From the NCBI GenBank assembly GCA_963823505.1, contig CAWGLY010000004.1:73949-137948 (forward strand): a stretch of 64,000 nucleotides of DNA, written 5' to 3'. Numbering within the stretch: position 1 is the first letter of the stretch; each line of letters opens with the position of its first letter. The DNA comes from DATHZQ01 sp963823505 (GTDB lineage: Bacteria; Actinomycetota; Acidimicrobiia; Spongiisociales; UBA5794). Below, piece after piece: positions 7,868-16,882 of this stretch. Both the position numbers and the translations under genes were made by a program. The notes under the pieces are model-generated. The model had not been told where the DNA came from. It ran no database searches and was given only the letters and a program-made list of their open reading frames with translations.

Positions 7868-10492
7868 TCAGCGGTCGTCACCGCAGGCAGGGTCAAACCG
7901 GCTTTCGCCCATCACGTTCGGCCAGCTCCGCGACAGGTCCCAACCGTCGAGCCACTCGCAGAGCCGGTCGGGCCAGAGCGTCCACTGTGAGTCCCACACC
8001 ACGGCTCCACCGTTGATATCGACGGCGACGAGTTCGCGTCCCTCGTCGGCGAACACCATCGCTCGGACCGCCCCCGAATGGCGCATCTCCCCGACCTGAC
8101 TCCACGTTGCGACTTCCCACAGACGGATGGCGTTGTCCTGGCTACCCGAGGCGAGCGTAAGCCCGTCCGGCGACACGGCCATGCCTCGGATGGCGTTGGT
8201 GTGGGCGCTCCAGTCCCGGACGACCGTGCCGGTACCCGCATCGACGACAGTGATGACTCCCAGTTCGTCGCCGACCGCGACGAGGCCATCGCCCAGCGCA
8301 ACCACTGCATTGGCCTCGTTTTCGACGATCGGGACATCGATCGTCTGCGTACGGGTCGTGAGGTCCCAGACGCGCAGATGCCCGTCGGCGCCGGCGGTGG
8401 CGAGGGTCTCATCGTCGAGGAAGGTCGCTGCCTTGAAGCCTTTGCGGTCCTCGACGGGCAAGCCAAAGGCGGGGTAGAGCGGCTGCAACGTGCGGGGATC
8501 TCTGATCACGATCGTGTAGTTGCCGCCAACGCTGACGACCGCTTCGCCACCGGGCGCCGTTTCGATGTCCCAGACGCCGCCCGGATGATCGGCCAAGAAG
8601 CGGACCCCTTCTTCGTCGGCAACTCCCAATTCCCCCTCACTCGTCCCGAAATACGCAGAACCGGGCTCGAGTCCGCTGGTCACGGAAAAGACGTAATCGT
8701 CGAGATCGAACGAACGGCCCTCTCCGCTGCTGCGGTCCCAGTGGTAGATCCCCGCCGCTCCTCCGATCCACGTTGCTTGATCGGTGACCACAACTGACCG
8801 GTAGTCGGCGGCGATGCTGCTGGGTGGCGGTTCGGTTCCGAGATGCAGCCGATAGAGACGAACGCGATCGCTCACCGCTGCGACGAGAGAGTCGCCACCG
8901 GGAGAAAGGGCATGATGCTGCGTCGCCAGTGCTGTCGTGCTCCCGATGGGTACCGGGTTCGCCAGGTTGCCTTCGCTGTACGTCCACACCAACACCCCAC
9001 CGGTACCGGACGAGATGAGTGTCCGACCGTCCGGCGAGAAGGACAGCGATCTCTGCTGGGCGTCCAGCGGGCCGATCGGCAGTCCGACCGGGGCCAGTGT
9101 GCCGGCGTCCCGGACGACGAGGGTCCGGTCTTGGTGCCCGGTGATCACATGATCGTCACCTGGTGAGAAGGCCGCGCTCCACACAATCTGCTCCAGGTCC
9201 CCGAGGTGGTACGCCAGCAGATCTCCGCTCCTGATGTCCCAGGACGCAATCATCAGGGGAGAGCCCATCGTCAAGAGCCGCTTCCCATCTCCGCTGACGG
9301 CGACACGTCGGATCTCGAGCGTCTCGGCCCGTGTCTCCGACTCGGATAGGGGGATCTCGTCGAGGGCGTATTCCAGGACCATGGAAGGTCCGCCTGGTCC
9401 GACGCTGAACAAGGTCACCGAAGCCGTCGTGGCCACCACCACGGCGTCATCTGGGGCGACCACGATGTCGACGATGAGATCGTCGGTGTGCATGATGGGC
9501 GTCGCGGCGCGTTGATCGACGTCCCACACCAGGATGTTCCCATCGCTGTCGCCCGTCACCAATGAGCCATCGTTCGTGAAGGCGATCGCCGAACCATGAC
9601 CCGAGAGTGGCAGCTCGCCCAAACGGGCCCCGTCGGCGACATCCAGCAGCACCACCTGATTGGCTGCACCGGTCACGGCGGCGACGCCGCGGTCCCAGTC
9701 GACGGCAACGTGCCCGGCAGCGGATTCGCCGTCATCACCAACCGCTGCACCCCACACCTCGCGGCCGTTGACGATCCGGCCGATGGGAATCAAGGCCGTC
9801 GGCGACGCCTCGATGGCATGCGACTCTGCCAGCCCTATCGCTGCCCCTTCGGTATCGCCGATGGTCATGAGGTATTCGGCGTCGCCAACCAGCGCAAGTG
9901 CCGCCAGCGAGCGCGCCCGTGTCGCCGATGAGGTCGCAAGGACGGCAAGCACCATGGCGATGAGCGCGGCCGAAGCGAAGGCTCCCATGATCACGCGGCG
10001 GCGGGTGCGGCGGGACCGTGCCTCCTGGTCTCGGTGGGTGATTCCCGCATCGATGAACTCGCGCTCTGAGCTGGTCAATGGGAACACTGGTTCTGCGGAC
10101 CACTCCTCGAACTGCAGGAGCCGCCGGCCGCGGGGGAGCAGGTCGGCGTCGCGGGAGCCCTTCTCCCACTCGTCGACGGCCGCCGTCAGCCGGCGCTGGA
10201 TGATCAGAGCCTCGCGTTGTTCCGAGATCCACGTCCTCAGCAGCGACCACTCGCGCAGCAGCGCCTCGTGAGCGACCTCGACCGTCGGGCCGCGGGACAC
10301 CGGGTCGCGGTCAAACGTCACCAGCCGGGCTTCCCCGTAGTCGCTCAGCACCCGATCCAGCCCTTCTCTGTCGAGCCCGAGACTGCGAAGCTCAGACAGG
10401 CGGACTCGATGCCGCACGTCGTCGGCGTCATCGGTGACGGACACCAAGCGGAGGAACACCTGCCGTGCGACCGCCTGGGTCGGCGCATCGAG
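7868..10492 (-). CDS. C-terminal part of giant regulator: nSTAND end, TM helix, WD40 propeller
   Basis: This frame continues the protein encoded at 10428-13415. An extra base near 10493 separates them: removing it gives 'IYAE-LDAPTQAVARQVFLRLV', the normal nSTAND1 continuation. The part starts with the nSTAND C-terminal helical region ('VEVAHEALLREWSLL', 'RRRLLQFEEWS'), has one transmembrane helix ('IMGAFASAALIAMVLAVL'), then roughly 10-12 WD40-type blades ('SPDGRTLISSGTGGVLVWTY', 'GADGHLRVWDLTTR', 'GSQDNAIRLWEVATW'). The propeller would face the opposite side of the membrane from the kinase and probably senses a partner or envelope cue. If the frameshift is real, this half is not translated with the rest. 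Confidence 0.75.
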   Translation of the reverse strand, partial: LDAPTQAVARQVFLRLVSVTDDADDVRHRVRLSELRSLGLDREGLDRVLSDYGEARLVTFDRDPVSRGPTVEVAHEALLREWSLLRTWISEQREALIIQRRLTAAVDEWEKGSRDADLLPRGRRLLQFEEWSAEPVFPLTSSEREFIDAGITHRDQEARSRRTRRRVIMGAFASAALIAMVLAVLATSSATRARSLAALALVGDAEYLMTIGDTEGAAIGLAESHAIEASPTALIPIGRIVNGREVWGAAVGDDGESAAGHVAVDWDRGVAAVTGAANQVVLLDVADGARLGELPLSGHGSAIAFTNDGSLVTGDSDGNILVWDVDQRAATPIMHTDDLIVDIVVAPDDAVVVATTASVTLFSVGPGGPSMVLEYALDEIPLSESETRAETLEIRRVAVSGDGKRLLTMGSPLMIASWDIRSGDLLAYHLGDLEQIVWSAAFSPGDDHVITGHQDRTLVVRDAGTLAPVGLPIGPLDAQQRSLSFSPDGRTLISSGTGGVLVWTYSEGNLANPVPIGSTTALATQHHALSPGGDSLVAAVSDRVRLYRLHLGTEPPPSSIAADYRSVVVTDQATWIGGAAGIYHWDRSSGEGRSFDLDDYVFSVTSGLEPGSAYFGTSEGELGVADEEGVRFLADHPGGVWDIETAPGGEAVVSVGGNYTIVIRDPRTLQPLYPAFGLPVEDRKGFKAATFLDDETLATAGADGHLRVWDLTTRTQTIDVPIVENEANAVVALGDGLVAVGDELGVITVVDAGTGTVVRDWSAHTNAIRGMAVSPDGLTLASGSQDNAIRLWEVATWSQVGEMRHSGAVRAMVFADEGRELVAVDINGGAVVWDSQWTLWPDRLCEWLDGWDLSRSWPNVMGESRFDPACGDDR

Positions 10493-13415
10493 ACTCGGCG
10501 TAGATCTGCGTGGCTCGCTGTTCGACGGCACCGCGAACTCCGCCGACGCTGTTGTAGGCGGCGACGGTGATCGAGCCGTCGGTCGATGCTGCTACCAGAC
10601 CGGCCAGCACGAACTGCATGAGCGGAAGTGCCCCCGGTTGGCCGCGCACGTCGGCCACGATACGATCCGCCAGCCCCGGCTCGAGACGAATCCCTGCGGC
10701 TTCAGCCGGGCGGACGATGGCCTCGGTGAGCTGGTCGGCGTCGGGCGTTCCGATGGCCAGGTGCGCATCCCGGACTCGCCCAGACAGCATGTCGTCGACG
10801 AGCGGCCGGTCGAAGAAGTCGGCGCGTATCGTTGCGACGACCTCGAGCCGTGACTGTGGAGCATCCACAGCCTCGACGAGCGCCGCGACGAAAGCCCGGC
10901 GAGTGGCTTCGTCGGTGAGCGAATACAACTCCTCGAACTGGTCGATGACGAGCACGAGATCGCCGCGGACTCCCTCCACTATGCGTGCGACGAGCCGCGA
11001 GAGCCCATCCACATGTGAGCGAAGACTGTCCGCAGCATTCTCCAGCGGCGTCGTCGCGACCCGGCCCAGTGCGGTGGCGAGCTCATCGAACGGATGTTTG
11101 CCCGGCGTCATCACCACCGAGGTCCAAGTTGCGACGTTCCGGCCATGGTTCGAGGACAACGCCGGCAGCAACCCGGCCCGCACCAGAGAGGACTTGCCCG
11201 ATCCCGACGGTCCGACCACCGTCACGAACCGATGGTGGGCGACGAGGTCGGCGAGCTGCTGGATCTCGGTGTTCCGTCCGTAGAAGTCGCGGGCGTCCGC
11301 GACGTCGAATGCGGCCAGTCCCTTGTACGGGTTGCGTACCGCCACGGCAGCTACCGGGCCTGGGGAGACCGACAGGTCGCCGGCAGACTGCAGCGCCTCC
11401 AGGAACTCGCCAACGGACCCAAAGCGCTCACTCGGGTCTACGGCGCAAGCTCGCCGCAGCGCGTCGGCCATGCCGTGGGGGAGCTGGTCGGTGCCGGCGG
11501 TGTCGGGAAATCGACCCGTCAACAAAGCGACAGCCACCGCTCCGAGTGAGTAGATGTCGGTGCGCTCGTCGATGGGATCCCCGGAGCGCTCCTCGGGCGC
11601 CCGGAACGTGGGGGCCGTGGTCGGAATCTCGGAGACCTGTTTCAGGGTCGGTAGGGCAACGCCGAAGTCGGCGACATAGGCATTGCCGTCCGCATCGAGG
11701 AGGATGTTGGCCGGTTTGATGTCGCGGTGGATCACCCCCTCCCGGTGGGCGTAGCTGAGCGCCGAGCCGACCTGAGCCAGCAACGTCATCGCACGCTCGA
11801 CGGTCATCTCCCGGTCGGTTGCGTCGGCCAGGCTGCCGCCTGCCATGTGGGGCATCACGAAGTAGGCCCCTTCGGCGTCACGCCAGAAATCGTGGAGGGA
11901 GACGATGTGGGGGTGCTCCAGCCTGGCGACGAGGCGGGCTTCGCTTTCGAACCTGCGCACGTACTCGGGGTGGTTGGCGAAGTCGCCACGGATTGCCTTG
12001 ATGGCGACCTCGCGGCCGACAGACGGCTGGTATGCCCGGTAGACCACGCCGAAGCGGCCGGCGCCGATCCGTTCTCGCAGCTCGTAGCCGCGGATGGCGT
12101 CGCCGGACCCACGTCCCATCTCGGTTGCGGAGGCGTCGGTGCGGAGAGCTGGGAAGTCGGAGTTCATGCCCTCTGCAACGAGTTGATACGCCGGCAGCGG
12201 CGCACCCAGCCCACGAAAGCCATGCTCGCCGAGGTTCAAGATCTGGATGCCGGCCTCGCTACGCAGTGCGTCCCGGGCCGCCTCAGTCAGGACGATTTGG
12301 CCAGGATGACCGGCGGCCATGAACCGCAACGCTCGGAGTAGCGGGGGGCCGTGGAAGTCACCGGCCTGGGCCTCCACCTCTCCGGCGTCAATCGCCATCC
12401 GGACCTCGACGGGCACGAGTCGGTCCCCTTCTGAGTTGAGCCGCCGATGGGCTGCGACCGCCACCGTGGCGGCAGATCGCACGTCGGCAAACGCCGCCAC
12501 GGTGGTGTCGCCGGTCCTGCGAAAGATCCGACCGCCGGCTGCTTCCACTGCGTCGGTGATGACCCGGTCGTGAAGCGCCATTGCTTCGCGTACAGCCTCG
12601 CTGCGGAGCTCCCAGAGCTCGGCCGGCACCGAGACGTCGACGGCCAGGAACGTCACGTTCTGGGTCACCACGTCAGACGCACGCAGCAGATCCGGATCGT
12701 GGGTCAAGATCCGATGCTCGAGGTCCTGCAGTTCTGGCGAAGGGTCGACGCCGAGTTCTTCAACGAGCACATCACGGGTCGCCTGATAGGCGCGCAACGC
12801 TTCCGCTTGGCGCCCGTCGCGATAGAGGGCGAGCATGTGGCGCGCACGGGACCCTTCGTTCAGTGGGTGCTCCGCTGCCAGTGCTTCCAACTCGCCGATC
12901 ACCTCACGGTGCCGGCCGTTGGCGAGATCGGCGTCGATGCGCGCCATCACAGTGGCGATCCGCAAGTCCTCGAGTCGGCGCACTTCACCCTCGAGGCCTG
13001 GCACGTCGACGAGGTCCGCGTACGGCCGTCCCCGCCACAACGACAAGGCCTCCCGTAGCCGCTCGGCAGCTGCGGGTGCGTTGGTCGCCACCAGATCACG
13101 ACCTTCGCTCGCCAGGCTCTCGAAGAGGACAGCATCGATGTCACCAGGCGTGGCCTCGAGTCGGTAGGTGCCGCCGTTCCGTTCGATACCGCCACCCAAC
13201 ACCGCTCTGAGGTTTGACACGTAGGAGTGGATCGAAGCGCGCACGGCACTCGGTGGCGACTCACCCCACACCCCGTCGATGATCTGGTCTGTGGACACGG
13301 GTTTGGTGGCGGCGGCGATCAGCATCGCCAACACCGCACGCTGCTTGGGTCCGCCCAGTGGTGCAGGCGTCCCGTCGGACTCTGCAGCCATCGGCCCCAG
13401 CACCAGGAACCTCAT
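10428..13415 (-). CDS. N-terminal part of giant regulator: SARP, cyclase-like, Ser/Thr kinase, nSTAND NTPase
   Basis: Visible domains in order: SARP winged helix plus BTAD (about 1-245); a class III nucleotide-cyclase-like domain (about 248-415); a Ser/Thr kinase (about 430-690) with GAGRFGVVY, VAIK, HRDIKPANIL, DFG and a PE motif, so apparently active; and an nSTAND1 NTPase (about 705-990) with Walker A GPSGSGKSS and 'LVLVIDQFEELY'. The cyclase-like domain keeps the metal aspartates (FLAVDV, TGDTT) but the catalytic Asn region reads 'GPPLLRALRF', so it is probably a non-catalytic sensor. The last ~20 residues are out of frame because of an extra base near 10493. The full protein would be about 1,848 residues. 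Confidence 0.8.
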   Translation of the reverse strand: MRFLVLGPMAAESDGTPAPLGGPKQRAVLAMLIAAATKPVSTDQIIDGVWGESPPSAVRASIHSYVSNLRAVLGGGIERNGGTYRLEATPGDIDAVLFESLASEGRDLVATNAPAAAERLREALSLWRGRPYADLVDVPGLEGEVRRLEDLRIATVMARIDADLANGRHREVIGELEALAAEHPLNEGSRARHMLALYRDGRQAEALRAYQATRDVLVEELGVDPSPELQDLEHRILTHDPDLLRASDVVTQNVTFLAVDVSVPAELWELRSEAVREAMALHDRVITDAVEAAGGRIFRRTGDTTVAAFADVRSAATVAVAAHRRLNSEGDRLVPVEVRMAIDAGEVEAQAGDFHGPPLLRALRFMAAGHPGQIVLTEAARDALRSEAGIQILNLGEHGFRGLGAPLPAYQLVAEGMNSDFPALRTDASATEMGRGSGDAIRGYELRERIGAGRFGVVYRAYQPSVGREVAIKAIRGDFANHPEYVRRFESEARLVARLEHPHIVSLHDFWRDAEGAYFVMPHMAGGSLADATDREMTVERAMTLLAQVGSALSYAHREGVIHRDIKPANILLDADGNAYVADFGVALPTLKQVSEIPTTAPTFRAPEERSGDPIDERTDIYSLGAVAVALLTGRFPDTAGTDQLPHGMADALRRACAVDPSERFGSVGEFLEALQSAGDLSVSPGPVAAVAVRNPYKGLAAFDVADARDFYGRNTEIQQLADLVAHHRFVTVVGPSGSGKSSLVRAGLLPALSSNHGRNVATWTSVVMTPGKHPFDELATALGRVATTPLENAADSLRSHVDGLSRLVARIVEGVRGDLVLVIDQFEELYSLTDEATRRAFVAALVEAVDAPQSRLEVVATIRADFFDRPLVDDMLSGRVRDAHLAIGTPDADQLTEAIVRPAEAAGIRLEPGLADRIVADVRGQPGALPLMQFVLAGLVAASTDGSITVAAYNSVGGVRGAVEQRATQIYAESRCADPGGRTAGVPPLGVRHR

Positions 13416-13665
13416 ACGGTCACCCTGAGAGGCTCAGCGGATAGGCGAGCCTCTTGGCGAGCCGGCCGTTGATGCCGGGGCCTGAGCGGCCCGCCCGAAG
13501 GGCAGGAGCGGACAGTATCTCTTCGTCCGGCGAGACGACAGCTTGCCCTATTCACTCGGCTCCTACGCGGCGGCCGCAATCGACAGTCCTGCACAGCCGA
13601 CTCCCCTCTGTCACAACTACGACCCTACCGAAGGCGGCTTGAAGAGATCTTGGAACGGGTCTCGG

Positions 13666-13989
13666 TCAGTACAGGATGTCGAGTGCGTAGCGAAGCGCCC
13701 GGTCGACCGCCATCCGTTGGCCCTCATCGAGGCGACCGACGGGAGCGTCGTCGAGCGAACTCGCAGGCACCGTGATCACGTTGTCACAATTCACTGCGCA
13801 CGGTTCTGGGAGGCCTTGATCGGGCCCGATCTCGACCTCGGACCGAATCCCCCTGATCGTGCGTGTGATCGGAGCACACGTGACCGAGGTCAGCACCGCG
13901 ATCGCTGCGTTTCGTGTGAGTACACACACAGGCCTTCGACCAGCCGGCGGGCCGAGGTCAGCCCAGTAGATGTCGTTGCGAGCTACCAC
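13666..13989 (-). CDS. MazF/PemK-type toxin
   Basis: A 107-residue MazF-family endoribonuclease toxin: 'RNDIYWADLGPPAGRRPVCVLTR' is the usual start (strand 1 and the P-G/R-RPV loop), 'VTCAPITRTIRG' supplies the conserved Thr/Arg strand, and 'AVNCDNVITVPASSL' matches the dimer-interface strand. MazF toxins cleave mRNA at short motifs when the antitoxin is lost. It overlaps the antitoxin gene by 7 bases, indicating one transcript. Confidence 0.88.
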   Translation of the reverse strand: MVARNDIYWADLGPPAGRRPVCVLTRNAAIAVLTSVTCAPITRTIRGIRSEVEIGPDQGLPEPCAVNCDNVITVPASSLDDAPVGRLDEGQRMAVDRALRYALDILY

Positions 13990-14228
13990 TCCGGGGCGGT
14001 TCCGGCAGCAAGTCGGCGAGCGGACTCAATCAACGATGGATCGGCTGGTTGGCGCCGGTAGGCAGCGACCAACTCCTGGTCGGCAGTTGCGAGTTCTTCG
14101 GCGCTGATCAATGCCTGGGCGCCTCGGCGGAGCAGCTCCGATCGGTTGGTGCCCAACCGAGTCGCGAGCGCGTCGAGTTGTTCGACGAGAGCATCGTCCA
14201 GCTGCACGAGAACTTGCCGTCTGGCCAT
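13983..14228 (-). CDS. ribbon-helix-helix antitoxin (MazE-like partner)
   Basis: An 81-residue RHH protein: N-terminal strand 'RRQVLVQLDDALVEQLDALA', helix-turn-helix 'LGTNRSELLRRGAQALI', then an acidic/flexible tail that would wrap the toxin. It is the first gene of the pair and would autoregulate it. An alternative ATG two codons earlier (14234) lies inside the palindrome upstream. No Shine-Dalgarno sequence is evident for either, so the transcript may be leaderless. Confidence 0.82.
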   Translation of the reverse strand: MARRQVLVQLDDALVEQLDALATRLGTNRSELLRRGAQALISAEELATADQELVAAYRRQPADPSLIESARRLAAGTAPEW

Positions 14229-14229
14229 G

Positions 14230-14250
14230 ACCATATGGTATCACATATGG
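14230..14250. promoter_or_regulatory. probable operator of the MazEF-type operon
   Basis: CCATATG (14231-14237) and CATATGG (14244-14250) form a perfect inverted repeat with 6 bases between, and ACCATATGGT at 14230-14239 is itself a palindrome. The site touches the antitoxin start region, the expected place for autorepression by an RHH antitoxin dimer. Binding is inferred, not shown. Confidence 0.55.
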
Positions 14251-14388
14251 GTTCGGGGGTTTGGGAGCTGCAAGTGCCGAGACGTCGGTTCTTCTATTTC
14301 GTAGACGTATCGCCGGCCAGTGACACGACCTCACTCGCCGGCGCGTGTGCGTAAGGTCGGTGGAGGGCATCTACTGGGAGGTTGGCGC

Positions 14389-14778
14389 ATGAAGCATCCG
14401 AACTTGGAGAACATCGAGAAGGCGTATGCCGCGTTTGCCGAGGGAGACATCGCCACGATCATGGAGTTGTGGACGGACGACATCGTCTGGCACACGGCCG
14501 GGAACCACCCGCTGGCGGGCGATCATGCGGGGAAGGATGCGGTGGCCGCCTACCTCGGTGGTGTGGTGCAGACAACGGGCGGGACGTTCCGTGCCGAGCT
14601 GCAGCACGCCCTCGCCGATGACACCAATGGCTACAGCCTGCACAAGGGCACGGGGACGAAGGACGGGGAGGAGCTGGAGGGATGGTCCATCCTCGGGTAT
14701 CGCTTCAGGGACGGCAAGGTCGACGAGATCTGGACCTTCGACTACGACCAGCGCATCACCGACCGTCTCCTCGGCTGA
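14389..14778 (+). CDS. SnoaL-like / NTF2-fold protein
   Basis: A 129-residue cone-shaped NTF2-like protein: 'NIEKAYAAFAEGDIATIMELWTDDIVWHTAG' is the typical SnoaL_2 opening, 'GKDAVAAYLGGV' the middle helix, and 'YRFRDGKVDEIWTFDYDQ' the final strands. Members act as small-molecule isomerases/cyclases or binding proteins, so the substrate cannot be read from sequence. ATG at 14389 has GGGAGG upstream. Its last 23 bases overlap the 3' end of the convergent E2 gene. Confidence 0.82.
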   Translation: MKHPNLENIEKAYAAFAEGDIATIMELWTDDIVWHTAGNHPLAGDHAGKDAVAAYLGGVVQTTGGTFRAELQHALADDTNGYSLHKGTGTKDGEELEGWSILGYRFRDGKVDEIWTFDYDQRITDRLLG

Positions 14779-15844
14779 TCTCGCCGGACTGCAGCAGGTC
14801 CCTGAGATCCGCCAGGAACCTGGCGGCCGGAGTCCCGTCGACAAATGCATGGTCGAACGTCAGGCTCAGTGTCATCACCTTGCGCGCCACGACCTCGCCA
14901 TCGCCGTCGAAGCCCGGCACGACGCGGACCGCACCGATGCCGAGTACCGCCACCTGCGGGAGGTTGATGATCGGGGTGAAGCCATCGATGCCGTATGCGC
15001 CGAGATTGGTCACGGTGAAGGTGCCACCTTCGTAGTCTGCCGTCGCCAGTTCGCCCGCTCGGGCCCGATCCGCCAAGCCGGCGATGGATGCGGCCACGTC
15101 ATCGGCGGAAGCGCCGGCAGGATCCCGCACCACAGGGGTGACGAGTCCGCCGTCGGTCTGTATCGCCACCGCCACATGTGCAGTGTCCGATCCGGTGAAT
15201 CGATCGCCGTCCCGCGTACCGTTCAGGTCGGGGTGGTCGCCCAACACGATGGCGGCGGCGCGGACGACCCATGCGGTGACGGGCGGGCCGGCCGTCTGTG
15301 TCACGTCGACGGTGGTGGTGAGGGTGACCGGCGCCGTTTCCCGTGCGCTGCGGCGCATGTTGCGTGCGATCACGGCCCGCAACCCGCTCATTCCCGCGAC
15401 GGCCGGGGCCTCGCCACTCGCTGCCGCATGAACGTCGGCCTCGGTGATGCGACCTGCCGGGCCCGTGCCGGCCACTGTGGTGAGGTCGACTCCGAGCTCC
15501 CGGGCCACCCGCTTCGCCGAGGGTGAGGCCACGACTCTCCGTGTCGCTGCAGCAGGGACGGTTGCGCCGGCCGGGGAGCCGTGCGGAGGCGCAGTTGTTG
15601 CAGCCTCGCCTTCCTCAAACAGAGCACACATCGCAGCGCCCTGCGGCACGGGCTGGTTGATGGCGACCAGGCCACGCACGATCCCGTCGCCGGGGGCATG
15701 CACGTCCGCAGCGACCTTCTCCGCCTGGACTTCCGCAATCAGCTGGCCGGCGGTGACCCGACCGCCTTCGTCCACGAGCCACGCGGTGACGACCCCGTCA
15801 TCACCTGGCTCGGTGATGACGGGCATCAACACCTCTGTCGACAT
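14756..15844 (-). CDS. acoC: E2 component of a 2-oxoacid/acetoin dehydrogenase complex (AcoC-like)
   Basis: A 362-residue dihydrolipoamide acyltransferase. The lipoyl domain occupies residues 1-75 with the lipoylated lysine in 'VQAEKVAAD' (Lys43). An E3-binding domain follows ('SPSAKRVARELGVDL..VAGTGPAGRITEADV', about 110-145), then the catalytic domain ending with the active-site 'DHAFVDGTPAARF' (H-x-x-x-D-G). It accepts the acyl group from E1 and transfers it to CoA. It is the last gene of a tight cluster (10 bases after the E1-beta gene). The acetoin assignment rests on the acoX-A-B-C gene order; a branched-chain or pyruvate substrate is possible. No E3 gene is present. Confidence 0.8.
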   Translation of the reverse strand: MSTEVLMPVITEPGDDGVVTAWLVDEGGRVTAGQLIAEVQAEKVAADVHAPGDGIVRGLVAINQPVPQGAAMCALFEEGEAATTAPPHGSPAGATVPAAATRRVVASPSAKRVARELGVDLTTVAGTGPAGRITEADVHAAASGEAPAVAGMSGLRAVIARNMRRSARETAPVTLTTTVDVTQTAGPPVTAWVVRAAAIVLGDHPDLNGTRDGDRFTGSDTAHVAVAIQTDGGLVTPVVRDPAGASADDVAASIAGLADRARAGELATADYEGGTFTVTNLGAYGIDGFTPIINLPQVAVLGIGAVRVVPGFDGDGEVVARKVMTLSLTFDHAFVDGTPAARFLADLRDLLQSGEISRGDGR

Positions 15845-15854
15845 GGCGCCTCTT

Positions 15855-16874
15855 TCAGTCCGAGAGCAGCGACTTCACTCCCGCAACGATCTTGTCCGCG
15901 TCGGGCATCACGAACTGCTCGAGCACCCTGGCGTACGGGATCGGCACGTCCGGGATGGCGATGCGCGCAGGAGGTGCATCGAGATAGTCGAAGGCACCTT
16001 CTACGGCAGTGGTGATCACTTCGCCGGTCATCCCGAAGCTGCGGTAGTCCTCGTCGACCACCAGCAGCCGGTGGGTCTTGCGCACCGATTCGAGGATCGC
16101 TTCCCGGTCGAGCGGCACGAGCGACCGGAGGTCGAGGACCTCTGTCGAGATGCCGTCGCCTTCCAGCCGCTCAGCCGCGTCGAGCGCACGGTGCACCGAC
16201 AGGCTGATGGTGGCGACGGTGACGTCTGTGCCCTCCCGGGCGACGGCCGCCTTGCCGATGGGCACGGTGTACGCCTCCTCCGGCACGGCACCGGTGGCGC
16301 GAGGGTTGTTCGTCATCCAGCCAAGGCCGAGGACGCCCTTGTGGAACATGTACAGCACCGGGTTGTCGTCCCGAATGGCCGAGATCATCAGCCCTTTTGC
16401 GTCGTGAGGGTTCGAGGGAGCCACGACCTTCATTCCCGGCAGGTGAGCGAACGTGCCCCACAAGGTCTGGGAGTGCTGGCCGGCGTCTGAGTAGCCGCCG
16501 CCCACGGCGGTGGTCAGCACCATCGGCACCTTGATGTTGCCGCCCGAGAAGTAGTGGATCTTCGCCATGTTGTTGTAGATCTGATCCATACACACGCCGA
16601 AGAAGTCGACGAACATCAACTCTGCGATCGGCCGCATCCCGTTGGTGGCCGCACCAATCGCCGCTCCGATGAATCCTGTCTCCGAGATGGGCGTGTCCAT
16701 GACCCGCTCAGGCCCGAAACGATCGAGGAGACCTTCCGTGGCGCCGAAGATCCCGCCGTATACGCCGATGTCCTCACCGAGGACGAAGACAGTTTCGTCC
16801 CGCTCCATCTCCTGGGCGATGGCCTCGGCGATGGCCTTCTGGGTGGTGAGCTTGCGCTCGGTCATCGTGGTCAT
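15855..16874 (-). CDS. acoB: E1 beta subunit of acetoin/2-oxoacid dehydrogenase (AcoB-like)
   Basis: A 339-residue transketolase-type beta subunit: 'ETVFVLGEDIGVYGG' near the start, 'RVMDTPISETGFIGAAIGAA', 'GGGYSDAGQHSQTL' (substrate-channel His), and a C-terminal domain with 'DLRSLVPLDREAILESVRKTHRLLVVDED'. It forms an alpha2beta2 thiamine-diphosphate enzyme with the product of the next gene upstream, which starts the acyl transfer to the E2 lipoyl arm. It is separated by 8 bases from the E1-alpha gene and 10 from E2, so one operon. Confidence 0.88.
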   Translation of the reverse strand: MTTMTERKLTTQKAIAEAIAQEMERDETVFVLGEDIGVYGGIFGATEGLLDRFGPERVMDTPISETGFIGAAIGAATNGMRPIAELMFVDFFGVCMDQIYNNMAKIHYFSGGNIKVPMVLTTAVGGGYSDAGQHSQTLWGTFAHLPGMKVVAPSNPHDAKGLMISAIRDDNPVLYMFHKGVLGLGWMTNNPRATGAVPEEAYTVPIGKAAVAREGTDVTVATISLSVHRALDAAERLEGDGISTEVLDLRSLVPLDREAILESVRKTHRLLVVDEDYRSFGMTGEVITTAVEGAFDYLDAPPARIAIPDVPIPYARVLEQFVMPDADKIVAGVKSLLSD

Positions 16875-16882
16875 CGTCCCTC

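Noticed and set aside
13606..13640. CTGTCACAA followed by CTACGACC and CTACCG
   Set aside because: Orientation points away from any gene start nearby and the hexamer is offset by one.
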